This document shows, piece by piece, positions 15,971 to 25,208 of a DNA stretch of 64,000 nt; position 1 is the stretch's first letter; the number at the start of each line of letters is the position of its first letter. The stretch covers positions 682,001-746,000 of the forward strand of contig NZ_OU745391.1 in NCBI RefSeq assembly GCF_916618895.1, given 5' to 3'. The position numbers and the translations under genes were made by a program. The stretch is from Pseudoclavibacter sp. Marseille-Q3772 (GTDB lineage Bacteria > Actinomycetota > Actinomycetes > Actinomycetales > Microbacteriaceae). The notes below the pieces were generated by a model. It searched no databases and was not told where the DNA came from. It saw only the letters and a list, made by a program, of their open reading frames with translations.

Positions 15971-17479
15971 TCACCTGGTGGCAGCAATTTCAACACTGGT
16001 TGAGTACCCATGTTCGGGGATCTCGATCTCGATGCTGGTGATGCCATTCGTATCCACGTGAACGGTCTCGACCACCTCTGGACCCGCATCCTGCCGCCGG
16101 ACAACAACCCGACTCAGGTCACGGCCGTCACGCAACTCCGGGTCAAACGGCACCAAGATCTCCGCCAGCAACGTGATGTCTCCAACCGTGTCACCAGCCG
16201 CATCCAGCGCCGAATACTCAACGAACCGGAAACACCCAAGATTGTGCGCGGCGCGATACCGCCGAGTCACCGTGACCGTACCGTCCTGCCCAGCCGGCTG
16301 CGCTGGCGACACGAGCGCATCGAAGGCCACGGCGCTGCCCGAGTCGCGCTCGCGGAACACGCCGATCCCCCGCGAGAGCCGATCCCGCAGCCGGTAGCCC
16401 GAGTTTGGATCCGCTGCGATGGCCAACCCAATCGCCGTCGAGGCCGCGGGGTACGGTGAGCGGTGAACGCGTCGCCCGAACTCTGCACGCAGCACTCGCG
16501 GCACCAACGGCAACCCGCTGGCCCCACCAACCAGGTAGATGCCGGCAATATCGGTCCGCGACAACGTGCCCGCCTCAGTCTCCCCGATCAACGGCCGCAT
16601 CGCCTCAATCGATCGGGCAACCAGTGGCGTCGTCGCCGAATAAAACTCATCGACGGGTACCACGACATCGTCATCGCCAAGCTCAAGCACCATCCGGCGT
16701 GACTGTGGCGCCAGACGTTCTTTGGCGGTTCGGGCCTCATCAAGTAGCCGCCCGCGAGCGCGGTCACCGAAGACATCCCCTTCTCGTCCAGCAGCAGCAA
16801 GCGCGAGATCGGCGAGTACCTCATCGAAGTCATCACCGCCGAGGCGGCTCACGCCGAGCGATTGCACCACCTCGTGATCGGTACCGTCAATTCGCACCAG
16901 CGAGGCATCAAACGTGCCGCCGCCCAAGTCGTACACCACAATGCTGGTGCGTTTGGAGTTCAGGCTACGTGAGTGCCGGTGCGTGTATTCAAAGGCGGCA
17001 GCGCTCGGCTCGTTCACAAGCGCCAACACAGTAATTCCGGCGCGTTGAAATGCATCAAGGGTCAGCAAGCGCTGGGTGCTGTGGGAGTTCGCGGGTACAC
17101 CGATGATCGCTTCGATCGGCTCGTGCTCGCGGTCGGCCATGATCGTGCTTTGGCGGATGCAATCAGCAACGTACTGAGCGAACGCCGCCAGGACTTCGCC
17201 AAGCGGACGCGAGGTATCCCCAATGGCGACCGGGGTCTGCGCGTTCGTATCCGGCAACGACAGTAACCGTTTGAAGGACCGCGCAAGCAGGGGCCTACCC
17301 TGTGCGTGTTTAATCGCTTCCCATCCGCACACCAGCCGATCACAGTCAAGCGCTACGACCGTGGGCGCGTGCTCGTGCGGGTCGCCGCCAATATCGTCGA
17401 TACCCACGACCGGATAGTTGCCACGGTCGACCGCAGCAATGAGGGTGCGGGTCGTGCCGAAGTCGATTCCAAAGCGCAT
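15971..17479 (-). CDS. Hsp70-family ATPase without substrate-lid domain
   Basis: A 502-residue DnaK-like protein. The actin-type nucleotide-binding domain is complete: phosphate-1 GIDFGTTRTLIAAVD, NEPSAAAFEY (about 157-166), phosphate-2 VYDLGGGTFDASL and adenosine motif YLVGGASGLPLV (about 315). About 150 residues of beta-rich sequence follow, but the helical lid of DnaK is absent. Such stand-alone Hsp70-like proteins are common in actinobacteria and their clients are unknown. It is divergent from the TetR gene. The ATG at 17477-17479 starts directly at the phosphate-1 strand, as usual. Confidence 0.88.
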   Translation of the reverse strand: MRFGIDFGTTRTLIAAVDRGNYPVVGIDDIGGDPHEHAPTVVALDCDRLVCGWEAIKHAQGRPLLARSFKRLLSLPDTNAQTPVAIGDTSRPLGEVLAAFAQYVADCIRQSTIMADREHEPIEAIIGVPANSHSTQRLLTLDAFQRAGITVLALVNEPSAAAFEYTHRHSRSLNSKRTSIVVYDLGGGTFDASLVRIDGTDHEVVQSLGVSRLGGDDFDEVLADLALAAAGREGDVFGDRARGRLLDEARTAKERLAPQSRRMVLELGDDDVVVPVDEFYSATTPLVARSIEAMRPLIGETEAGTLSRTDIAGIYLVGGASGLPLVPRVLRAEFGRRVHRSPYPAASTAIGLAIAADPNSGYRLRDRLSRGIGVFRERDSGSAVAFDALVSPAQPAGQDGTVTVTRRYRAAHNLGCFRFVEYSALDAAGDTVGDITLLAEILVPFDPELRDGRDLSRVVVRRQDAGPEVVETVHVDTNGITSIEIEIPEHGYSTSVEIAATR

Positions 17480-17592
17480 GCGAGTGACGCTAGCAACGCT
17501 GGCTTACGGGTCAATGACTAGTGTGCGTCCACCGACTACTCCGCGGGCGCACTTCATTGTGCGTTCACAGAGTGTTCACTGGCCCAATCTTT

Positions 17593-17613
17593 CCACTGGC
17601 AACTTACCAGTGG
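17593..17613. promoter_or_regulatory. Candidate TetR operator
   Basis: Perfect dyad CCACTGG - 7 nt - CCAGTGG, 13 bp upstream of the TetR start codon in the gap shared with the Hsp70 gene. Its size and position fit autoregulation by the adjacent TetR protein. Confidence 0.6.
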
Positions 17614-17625
17614 CAAGATAATGTC

Positions 17626-18225
17626 ATGGCTGATTCCTACCACCACGGCGACCTTCGAGCCGTCATGCTCGACAAGACGGCGCAAGAAATCGCTCGCACG
17701 GGCGTGAATGCGGTGTCGTTCCGCGCGATCGCAGCAGCGATTGGCGTATCTCACACCGCGCCCCGCCACCATTTCGGGTCGCGCGAGGGCTTGTTTAATG
17801 CGCTCGCCACGCAGGGGTTCGAACTGTTGGCCGATTCGCTCAGCGCCACGCGGCGCGAGCAGCCCGGCAACTTTCTCGCAATCGGGCTCGCTTACGTGCA
17901 GTTTTGTGCCGACCATCCCGGGCACCTGCCGGTCATGTTCGATCAAGACCTTGTCGTCGTTGATGATCCGGCATTGCGCGAAGCGAGAAAACGCGCCTTC
18001 GATCAAATCGGCGCTGGCCTCGAGGAGTTCAACGACCCGAAGGCGAAGCAGGATATGGCCGCGGCAACTGTCGCGGGATGGTCCTTAATGCACGGCCTCG
18101 TCGTGCTCCACAGCAGCGGTGCCTTCGACCACAGCGAAGTGCTCGACGTGCTCGGCACACCACCGCTGCTCGAGCTCGCGGAACGCGCAGGGCGAATGCT
18201 GTATAGCTCGCCGCCATTGCCGTAA
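17626..18225 (+). CDS. TetR-family transcriptional regulator
   Basis: A 199-residue regulator with a typical N-terminal HTH: RTGVNAVSFRAIAAAIGVSHTAPRHHFGSREGLFNAL (two helices and recognition helix, about 24-60). The C-terminal ligand domain ends near the hydrophobic GWSLMHGLVVLH, reminiscent of the WHG-type TetR C-terminal domain. The ATG at 17626 (MADSYHHGDLR) follows the candidate operator; a longer frame to 17521 would run through the operator and is unlikely. No strong ribosome site is present. It is followed 84 bp later by the small membrane protein gene, its most likely target. Confidence 0.92.
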   Translation: MADSYHHGDLRAVMLDKTAQEIARTGVNAVSFRAIAAAIGVSHTAPRHHFGSREGLFNALATQGFELLADSLSATRREQPGNFLAIGLAYVQFCADHPGHLPVMFDQDLVVVDDPALREARKRAFDQIGAGLEEFNDPKAKQDMAAATVAGWSLMHGLVVLHSSGAFDHSEVLDVLGTPPLLELAERAGRMLYSSPPLP

Positions 18226-18309
18226 CCGTGCTCCAGCCGCGTTGTTACCGCCGCCCAAGAACCAACCGACTCGACCTGACTCAATCGCAATCCACCAAGG
18301 AGACTCACC

Positions 18310-18711
18310 ATGGTTATCGACAACCCCGTTTGGCTTGGAATTGTCGTCATCATCCTGGTTACCGTCGCATTCGGCGGCAGCTTTGTGCTGAGCGTCGTCA
18401 ACGGCGATCACGAGGCCAACGAACTCCAGAAGAATTACTACCGCGCCGGGCACGCCCACGCCGGCATGTTTGTCACGCTCGGAATTCTCTTGCACGTGCT
18501 GATGTCTGCCGAGGGCGTTCCGAACTGGGGCTCGTTCGCAGCCGACTTTGTGCTCTATGCCGCCATCCTCATGCCCGCGGGCTTTTTCCTGTCGGTCACC
18601 GGTCGCGACCCACAGAAACCGAATGGCCTGAAAGTGCTCATCCCGATTGGTGCGCTCTCGCTGGTGGGAGGGCTCATCGGCACGGGCGTGGCCCTCATCA
18701 TGACTGCGTAA
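18310..18711 (+). CDS. Small four-helix membrane protein
   Basis: 133 residues with four hydrophobic segments: 7-30 (WLGIVVIILVTVAFGGSFVL), about 48-66, 75-96 and 110-131. A histidine-rich motif GHAHAGMF lies at the start of helix 2. No domain I can name. The ATG has AAGGAG 9 nt upstream, so it is clearly expressed. It lies behind a TetR gene and is followed by a strong terminator, so a TetR-controlled bicistron is likely. Related hypothetical membrane proteins occur in actinobacteria, but I cannot assign a function. Confidence 0.78.
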   Translation: MVIDNPVWLGIVVIILVTVAFGGSFVLSVVNGDHEANELQKNYYRAGHAHAGMFVTLGILLHVLMSAEGVPNWGSFAADFVLYAAILMPAGFFLSVTGRDPQKPNGLKVLIPIGALSLVGGLIGTGVALIMTA

Positions 18712-18753
18712 CGACGTTGTGCGGGGTACGGTTGACAACCCCGCACAACGTCG
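18712..18753. terminator. Bidirectional terminator between convergent genes
   Basis: Perfect 15-bp stem CGACGTTGTGCGGGG / CCCCGCACAACGTCG with a 12-nt loop, starting directly after the membrane-protein stop and 27 bp from the lepA stop. Confidence 0.85.
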
Positions 18754-18779
18754 ATTCGGCGACGCGATCGCCGATGGCG

Positions 18780-20636
18780 TTACTTCTGTTTCTCTTCGAC
18801 GTCGCCCGAAAGGGCCGCGATAAACGCCTTCTGCGGCACCTCAACACGGCCGACCATCTTCATCCGCTTCTTACCCTCTTTTTGCTTCTCGAGCAGTTTG
18901 CGCTTACGGCTAATGTCACCGCCGTAGCACTTCGCGAGGACGTCCTTGCGGATCGCGCGGATGGTTTCGCGGGCAATGATTCGGGCGCCGATCGCCGCCT
19001 GAACAGGCACCTCAAACTGCTGCCTCGGGATGAGTTTGCGCAGGCGTTCAGCCATCATCGTGCCGTAGCTATAGGCTGCGTCGCGGTGCACGATCGCGCT
19101 GAACGCATCCACCTTCTCGCCCTGCAGCAGGATGTCGACCTTCACGAGGTCGTCGGCCTGATCGCCGATCGGTTCGTAGTCAAGGGATGCGTACCCTTGC
19201 GTTCGCGACTTTAGCTGGTCGAAGAAGTCGAACACGATCTCGCCCAGCGGCAGGGTGTAACGCAGCTCAACGCGCTCTTCGGAGAGGTACTCCATCGACA
19301 CCAGCGAGCCGCGGCGGGATTCGCACAGCTCCATCACCTTGCCGATGTACTCCTTCGGCACCAGGATGCTGGCGCGCACAACCGGTTCGCGAACCTCATT
19401 GATCTTCCCCTCGGGGAATTCGGACGGGTTGGTGACGTGATGTTTCACTCCGTCTTCGGTGATGACGTCGTAGGTCACACTGGGCGCGGTGGTGATGATG
19501 TCGAGGTCGAATTCGCGAGAGAGCCGTTCGGTAATGATCTCCAGGTGGAGCAGGCCGAGGAAGCCCACGCGGAATCCGAATCCGAGCGCCACAGAGGTTT
19601 CGGGTTCGTAGTTGAGGGCAGCGTCCTCGAGCTTTAGTTTGTCGAGCGCCTCACGCAATTCGGTGTAGTCGCCCGCTTCGATCGGGTACAGACCCGAGAA
19701 CACCATCGGTTTCGGTTCCACGTATCCCGGCAGCGCTTCGGTTGCCGGGTTCTTCGCGGTGGTAACCGTGTCACCAACCTTCGATTGGCGCACATCCTTA
19801 ACACCGGTGATCAGGTAGCCCACTTCACCAACAGCAAGGCCTGTCGCTTTCTGCGGTTCTGGCGCCGCTACCCCAAGCTCTAGCAGTTCGTGGTTCGCGC
19901 CGGTAGAAATCATCTGGATCTTCTCGCCGGCACGAATCTCGCCGTCGATAACGCGAACGTAGGTGACCACGCCGCGGTAGGTGTCGTAGACAGAGTCGAA
20001 AATCATCGCACGCGCGGGGGCTTCGCGGTCGCCAGTGGGTGCGGGGATGCGGTCCACGATTCGGTCGAGGAGCGCATCCACTCCCTCGCCCGTCTTACCG
20101 GATACGCGCAGCACGTCATCGGGGTCACCGCCGATGAGGCCGGCGATTTCGGCCGCGTAGCGGTCCGGGTCGGCCGCGGGCAGGTCAATCTTGTTAAGTA
20201 CCGGGATGATCTCGAGATCGTTCTCGATGGCGAGGTACAGGTTTGCGAGCGTCTGCGCTTCGATGCCCTGGGCCGCATCCACCAACAGCACCGCACCCTC
20301 ACAGGCGGCAAGCGAGCGGGAAACCTCATAGGAGAAGTCGACGTGACCGGGGGTGTCGATCATGTTCAGGATGTAGTCATCCCCGCTGATGTGCCAGGGC
20401 ATGCGCACGGCCTGCGACTTGATGGTGATGCCGCGTTCGCGTTCGAGTTCCATCTTGTCGAGGTACTGGGCCCGCATGACCCGGTCTTCGACCGAACCGG
20501 TGAGTTGCAGCATGCGGTCGGCCAGGGTGGATTTTCCGTGGTCGATATGCGCAATGATGCAGAAATTGCGGATGCGCTCGGCGGGTGTCGCCAGCGGCTG
20601 CAAGATTTTAGGCTGATTCGGCATGGTGAGCGCCAT
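18780..20636 (-). CDS. lepA: Elongation factor 4 (ribosomal back-translocase)
   Basis: Translational GTPase LepA. G1 motif [10 protein letters not shown]3 DTPGHVDF, G4 NKIDLP, followed by EF-G-like domains and the LepA-specific C-terminal domain ([25 protein letters not shown], quoted in part: [19 protein letters not shown]). It binds stalled ribosomes and promotes back-translocation or assembly. I use the ATG at 20636 (MALTMPNQ); a GTG at 20678 and an ATG at 20624 are alternatives with no decisive ribosome site. In relatives lepA is next to rpsT; here 8.9 kb separate them. Confidence 0.95.
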   Translation of the reverse strand: MALTMPNQPKILQPLATPAERIRNFCIIAHIDHGKSTLADRMLQLTGSVEDRVMRAQYLDKMELERERGITIKSQAVRMPWHISGDDYILNMIDTPGHVDFSYEVSRSLAACEGAVLLVDAAQGIEAQTLANLYLAIENDLEIIPVLNKIDLPAADPDRYAAEIAGLIGGDPDDVLRVSGKTGEGVDALLDRIVDRIPAPTGDREAPARAMIFDSVYDTYRGVVTYVRVIDGEIRAGEKIQMISTGANHELLELGVAAPEPQKATGLAVGEVGYLITGVKDVRQSKVGDTVTTAKNPATEALPGYVEPKPMVFSGLYPIEAGDYTELREALDKLKLEDAALNYEPETSVALGFGFRVGFLGLLHLEIITERLSREFDLDIITTAPSVTYDVITEDGVKHHVTNPSEFPEGKINEVREPVVRASILVPKEYIGKVMELCESRRGSLVSMEYLSEERVELRYTLPLGEIVFDFFDQLKSRTQGYASLDYEPIGDQADDLVKVDILLQGEKVDAFSAIVHRDAAYSYGTMMAERLRKLIPRQQFEVPVQAAIGARIIARETIRAIRKDVLAKCYGGDISRKRKLLEKQKEGKKRMKMVGRVEVPQKAFIAALSGDVEEKQK

Positions 20637-20713
20637 TCTCGCACGTATTTGCCCGGTGTGCTCGCTCCTCGCAGGCACGGGTGGTGATTACGGATGTGTG
20701 TTGAATGTTCAAG

Positions 20714-20755
20714 TAGCCGAGGCTGGGACGCAATCGACGCCCACAGCCCCGGCTA
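20714..20755 (-). terminator. Hairpin downstream of the TPP-enzyme gene
   Basis: Imperfect 12-bp stem (TAGCCGAGGCTG pairing with CAGCCCCGGCTA, one mismatch) just 12 bp beyond the stop at 20768, between two minus-strand genes. Confidence 0.6.
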
Positions 20756-20767
20756 TCCGCGGTGGCC

Positions 20768-22444
20768 TTATTCCGCCAGCCGCTCAAGGTGAGTGGGTTC
20801 GAATAGATCGAGATGCGTAGCAACGACCACGACCGCCGGTTTCCCGGATGCATACGCCCGCGCAAGTGCGTCCCCCACGTTCTCGGCATCCACTGATTCA
20901 GCAGCGATACCAAATGACTTCGCAAGAGCGACGTAATCGGGGCGAGCAAGTTCGGTTGCGGTCGCCCCACCGAAGGTTGCATTCATATAGCTACGGAGCA
21001 CACCGTAGCCACCATCATCGACGATGAGCCACACCACCGGCAGCTGTTCTTGCGCGAGCACGGCAAGCTCGGCGATCGAGTACAGCGCACCGCCATCGCC
21101 GCTCACCGCAAGCACTGGACCGGTCTCATTCGTAACTCGACAGGCTGCTGCCATACCGATTGCGGCCGGTAGACCGTAACCGAGCCCACCAGCGCCCTGA
21201 GCCGAGGCAAACTCTCCCCCGCGCGGTTCCCACACCGACCACGCCCAATAGGCCGCGATGGTCATATCCCAGCAGGATGCGACGGTATCGGGAGTCGCCC
21301 GCCGGATCGCTTCGAGCAACGCGCGTTCCCGCTCAAGGGGCTGTGCATCCAATCGATCATTGACGGTGCGTACTAGTGTTTTCGCTCGCTCAGCACCGTG
21401 TTTCGTGCCGGCGTTCGATTCGGTCCGTTTCACGGCTTCAGCGAGCGCCGGTAGCGCTAACGCGGCATCCGCATGAATACCGGTGCTCTTGTGGTTTGCA
21501 CCGAGCTTGCCGAGGTCTGCTTCCAGGTGAATGACTCTGCCTGTCGGCGCGAAGGTGTGGTAGTTACTCGACAGCTCACCCAACCCCGAGCCGATGACCA
21601 ACAACACGTCGGCGTTCTCAAGGAGTTCCGTCGTAGCGATGTCCTCGATGAACCCGCCGGCTGACAGCGGATGGTCAAGCGGGAACGTTCCTTTGCCGCC
21701 GATCGTGGTGACCACCGGCGCGTCGAACCACTCCGCCACATCCACGAGTGCTGCTTGTGCTGCATCCCCTGCCCGAGCAACCCCGCCACCGGCAAGAATG
21801 GCCGGACGCTCAGCCTCGCGAAGCATGCTGGCTGCGTAGTCGATCACTTCGGGCGGTGCAGCGAGCTGCGGCAAGTGCGGGCTTCTTCGGGTGGGCTTCG
21901 GGATGCGGTCGGCCGCTTCCAGGAGCACATCCTGGGGTACTTCCAACAGCACCGGGCCCTGCGGCACACTGGCCGCAATCTGCCAAGCTTCTTCGACTCC
22001 CGACACGATCTGTACAATGTTTCGCACGGTGCGCACGTGCTTCACCACGCCGCGAAACGACGCGGATTGATCGGGCAGCTCGTGCAGGTATCCGTGACGA
22101 CCGCCGCCGAGGCCGGCAACGGGAATCTGCGCGCTGATCGCCAGCACCGGGATCGAACTGGCGGCCGCTTCCTGAAGTGCAGCCAATGAGGTAAGCGCTC
22201 CGGGCCCTGTCGACAGCAGCAGCGGCGTGACGGTGCCGCTCATGCGCGCGGCACCGTCAGCCATGAAACCGGCGTTGTTCTCTACGCGTGCACCGAGGTA
22301 GGGAATGTTCACACGACGCAGCGCATCAAACAGTCCGAGCGCGTGCTGACCGGGCAGGCCGATGACCAGTTCCGCGCCCAGCGCTTGCAGGGTCTCGAGT
22401 ACCAGATCGCCACCGATACGTGTCGAAGCGGACGGGTTTGCCAC
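20768..22444 (-). CDS. Thiamine-diphosphate-dependent enzyme, acetolactate synthase-like
   Basis: A 558-residue enzyme of the AHAS/benzoylformate decarboxylase superfamily: the PYR domain has the cofactor-activating glutamate E55 in GARVENNAGFMADG, then the central domain, then the PP domain with AVSGDGGALYSIAEL. The asparagines that normally follow GDG by 24-27 residues read as aspartates (IVDDGGYG), an unusual variant. The start is GTG with AGGGAGG just upstream, 10 bp after the ureohydrolase stop, so it is co-transcribed. The context suggests it processes a keto acid or aldehyde derived from guanidino compounds; it is unlikely to be the housekeeping IlvB. Confidence 0.8.
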   Translation of the reverse strand: MANPSASTRIGGDLVLETLQALGAELVIGLPGQHALGLFDALRRVNIPYLGARVENNAGFMADGAARMSGTVTPLLLSTGPGALTSLAALQEAAASSIPVLAISAQIPVAGLGGGRHGYLHELPDQSASFRGVVKHVRTVRNIVQIVSGVEEAWQIAASVPQGPVLLEVPQDVLLEAADRIPKPTRRSPHLPQLAAPPEVIDYAASMLREAERPAILAGGGVARAGDAAQAALVDVAEWFDAPVVTTIGGKGTFPLDHPLSAGGFIEDIATTELLENADVLLVIGSGLGELSSNYHTFAPTGRVIHLEADLGKLGANHKSTGIHADAALALPALAEAVKRTESNAGTKHGAERAKTLVRTVNDRLDAQPLERERALLEAIRRATPDTVASCWDMTIAAYWAWSVWEPRGGEFASAQGAGGLGYGLPAAIGMAAACRVTNETGPVLAVSGDGGALYSIAELAVLAQEQLPVVWLIVDDGGYGVLRSYMNATFGGATATELARPDYVALAKSFGIAAESVDAENVGDALARAYASGKPAVVVVATHLDLFEPTHLERLAE

Positions 22445-22454
22445 AGGCGCCTCC

Positions 22455-23477
22455 CTAGGCCAGACCGGCTTTTTTGCGTGCGATCAGCGTGATGAACTCG
22501 TAGGCCACGTGTGCAGCTGCAACACCGGTTACTTCGGCGTGGTCGTATGCGGGCAGCACCTCCACGACGTCAGCGCCAACGATGTTGAGCCCATCCAGCC
22601 CGCGCAGCAGCTCAAGGATCACCAGCGAGGACAATCCACCCGCCTCGGGCGTTCCCGTACCCGGAGCGAACGCCGGGTCGAGCACATCGATGTCCAGCGA
22701 TACGTACAGCGGGCGCTCACCGATCCGCTCGCGCAACCACTTCACGGAGTCGTCGATGCCCAGTCGGTGGACATCGCGCGAGGTCAGGATTCCGAATCCC
22801 ATCCGCTCGTCGTCATCGAGGTCTGATGCACCGTACAGGGGTCCGCGGGTACCGACGTGCGCAATGGCATCCGTGTCGAGGATCCCCTCCTCTACCGCGC
22901 GGCGGAACGGGGTGCCGTGCGTGTAATCGGCTCCCTGGTAGGTGTCCCAAGTGTCCAGGTGTGCGTCAAAGTGCAGCAGCGCAACGGGCCCGTGTTTCTT
23001 TGCGACAGCGCGCAGCATCGGCAGTGCGATGGTGTGGTCGCCGCCGATGGTGACCAGGCTCATCCCGTTGTCGACGAACGATGACGCGGCTTCGGTGAGG
23101 TGCTCAACTGCCTCATCGATGTTGAAGGGGTTTAGTGCGATATCGCCCGCGTCAACGACCTGACACCCGGCAAACGGGGAGGTGTCCATCGGCGGGTTGT
23201 AGGGACGCAGCAACCGTGACGACTGACGCACGTGCGCCGGACCGAACCGGGCACCCGAACGGTACGAAACACCCGCATCCCACGGGACACCTACGACTGC
23301 GATATCAGCCCGGTCTACCTCAGTGACTTGAGGCAGCAGACCGAAGGTGCTCAGCCCTGCGTAGCGGGCTACGAGTGCGGAGTTCACCGGGCCGACGAAG
23401 CCGTTTTCAACGACTCGTTCAGCGCGCAGTGTGCTGTTTTGCGGCAGAAAGTCAGCGGAACGCTGTTGTTCAGTCAT
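22455..23477 (-). CDS. speB: Ureohydrolase: agmatinase or guanidinobutyrase-like
   Basis: A 340-residue arginase-superfamily enzyme that releases urea from a guanidino compound. Binuclear manganese ligands are visible: [15 protein letters not shown] and [16 protein letters not shown]. The N-terminus [19 protein letters not shown] matches agmatinase/guanidinobutyrase rather than arginase. The ATG is preceded by AAGGAG. Genes for a TPP enzyme and a Na+/solute symporter on the same strand form an operon with it; the divergent PucR regulator is the likely controller. Sequence alone does not separate agmatine, 4-guanidinobutyrate and related substrates, so the symbol is provisional. Confidence 0.88.
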   Translation of the reverse strand: MTEQQRSADFLPQNSTLRAERVVENGFVGPVNSALVARYAGLSTFGLLPQVTEVDRADIAVVGVPWDAGVSYRSGARFGPAHVRQSSRLLRPYNPPMDTSPFAGCQVVDAGDIALNPFNIDEAVEHLTEAASSFVDNGMSLVTIGGDHTIALPMLRAVAKKHGPVALLHFDAHLDTWDTYQGADYTHGTPFRRAVEEGILDTDAIAHVGTRGPLYGASDLDDDERMGFGILTSRDVHRLGIDDSVKWLRERIGERPLYVSLDIDVLDPAFAPGTGTPEAGGLSSLVILELLRGLDGLNIVGADVVEVLPAYDHAEVTGVAAAHVAYEFITLIARKKAGLA

Positions 23478-23531
23478 GAGATAGCTCCTTAATTGATTGC
23501 GGATGGCCGTGATGTAGGTAAGAGCGATCGC

Positions 23532-25103
23532 TTACGCGTTTGATTCGGGTTTACGGGCAGGTGCTGCGCTGTCCGGCTCGGCATTGTTCGCTTCCCGGGC
23601 CTGGATGATGTCGATCAGCCCGGTTGATAGATCGAACTCATCGGATGCGGCCAGTCGCTCATGCCAGTGATCGATCGTTTCCTGAGACGTCGGGGAGCCG
23701 ACCGCGGTACCGATGAGGAAAGCGACCAGGCTTGCACCGAGACCGACATAGATGGGTTCGTTCGCCATCTCACCCCATACGAACATGCCGATAATCACCG
23801 CCGCCGCGCCAGCCACAATTCCGGCGTACGCACCGGTGCGGTTTGCTCGCTGCCAGAGCATTCCACCGACGATCGGGACCAGCAACGCTGCGACGAGAAT
23901 GTTGTACGCGATGGTGAGTGCACCCACAACCGAGGTCATGATCATTGCGGTTCCCAGGATCGCTGCACCGACAATCAGCATGACACCTCGGAAGCCGTGC
24001 AGGTGGGCATCGGCGTCGGTGGATGCACCGACGAGCTCTGACTGTTCCCGCGCCTTCGGATTGAACAGCGGAAGTACGTCCTTGGTAAAGACTGTCGAAG
24101 CTGCGATGAGCGCACCGGAAGCAGTAGACATCATTGTTGCCAAACCGGCCGCGAGCACCAGCCCGCGCAGTCCGTGCGGAAGCACCTGGTCAACAACGGC
24201 GGCGAAAGCGTCGTCCGGATGAGCAAGCTCTGGCAGCAGTACGTGCGCCGCCATACCGATGATCGCTCCGGCGATGGCGAACAACAGGATGTATACGCCC
24301 GCGATCAGACCGCCGTTCCGAGCAGTGTTCGCAGTACGGGCCGTGAACACGCGCTGCCAAATGTCCTGCCCGATGAGCAGACCGAGAGTGTAGACAATGA
24401 TGTAGGTCACGATCGAGGCGCCACCGATTGCTGTCGGGGACGCGAACGAGTCACCGAGACGGTCAATGATCGCATCCCATCCACCGGCCTGCGTGTAGGT
24501 AATCGGCAACAGCAACACGAAGACGCCAACGGTCATCACAACGAACTGCACGAAGTCAGTGATCGTGATCGACCACATCCCGCCGAGCGAGGAATACAGA
24601 ATCACAATCGCACCGCCCACGAGGATGCCCGCCCAGTTTTCCCAACCGAACAGCACGTGAAAGACAGTCGCGTAGGCCAACGTCGAGGTCACAGCCAGCA
24701 TGAACGTGTACAGGAACATCACAATTCCCGAGAACGGCGCTGAACTGCCGCCATATCGCAGGTCCAGCATCTGGGTGACGGTATAGATACGCAACTTGGT
24801 TAGCCGCTTTGCCAGCACACCCGAGAGCACCAAGATGCCAAGCGCAATGGCGGTGACAAGCCATGCCCCGGAAATACCAAACTCGTACCCCAGACCAATT
24901 CCTCCCACCAGGGAGGCACCACCGAGCACAACGACCGAGAGCGTGGACGAGTACATGAAGATCCCAAGCCTTCGACCAGCAACCAGGTAGTCGTCTTGCG
25001 ATTTGGTTCGCCGATACCCGATGTATCCCATACCAAGCATGGCAAGGATGTAGACAAGAATGATGACGTTATCTAGGACCACGTTGTCCCCTCCAAAGTG
25101 CAT
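23532..25103 (-). CDS. Sodium/solute symporter (SSS family)
   Basis: A 523-residue transporter with about 13 membrane helices. SSS features are DYLVAGRRLG in the first loop, GGASLVGGIGLGYEFGISGAW, and GLATMMSTASGALIAASTVF with the family's conserved serine/threonine sodium-site segment. A hydrophilic C-terminus (EREANNAEPDSAAPARKPESNA-like, charged and Ala/Pro-rich) follows. It is the first gene of the ureohydrolase operon, divergent from pucR, and probably imports the guanidino compound or polyamine that SpeB uses. The first codon is uncertain between 25103 and a nearby downstream start. Confidence 0.88.
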   Translation of the reverse strand: MHFGGDNVVLDNVIILVYILAMLGMGYIGYRRTKSQDDYLVAGRRLGIFMYSSTLSVVVLGGASLVGGIGLGYEFGISGAWLVTAIALGILVLSGVLAKRLTKLRIYTVTQMLDLRYGGSSAPFSGIVMFLYTFMLAVTSTLAYATVFHVLFGWENWAGILVGGAIVILYSSLGGMWSITITDFVQFVVMTVGVFVLLLPITYTQAGGWDAIIDRLGDSFASPTAIGGASIVTYIIVYTLGLLIGQDIWQRVFTARTANTARNGGLIAGVYILLFAIAGAIIGMAAHVLLPELAHPDDAFAAVVDQVLPHGLRGLVLAAGLATMMSTASGALIAASTVFTKDVLPLFNPKAREQSELVGASTDADAHLHGFRGVMLIVGAAILGTAMIMTSVVGALTIAYNILVAALLVPIVGGMLWQRANRTGAYAGIVAGAAAVIIGMFVWGEMANEPIYVGLGASLVAFLIGTAVGSPTSQETIDHWHERLAASDEFDLSTGLIDIIQAREANNAEPDSAAPARKPESNA

Positions 25104-25195
25104 ATCGGGCCAGTACTTTGACCAATTTCCTTCTAAATTAGGCCGACTGAGCGCATGGCTAAAGGGATGAACCGTCTTGTTTCACGCTCATTTGG

Positions 25196-25201
25196 GATAA
25201 T
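25196..25201 (+). promoter_or_regulatory. -10 element of pucR, consistent with a leaderless transcript
   Basis: GATAAT lies 7 bp before the ATG at 25209, the spacing expected for a transcript that starts at its own start codon. No Shine-Dalgarno is present there and the -35 region is weak. It supports 25209 as the pucR start. Confidence 0.5.
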
Positions 25202-25208
25202 TCAACCT

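Noticed and set aside
23478..25208. Guanidine riboswitch upstream of the symporter/ureohydrolase genes
   Set aside because: The 54-bp and roughly 100-bp gaps are too short and I see none of the conserved ykkC loop sequences.
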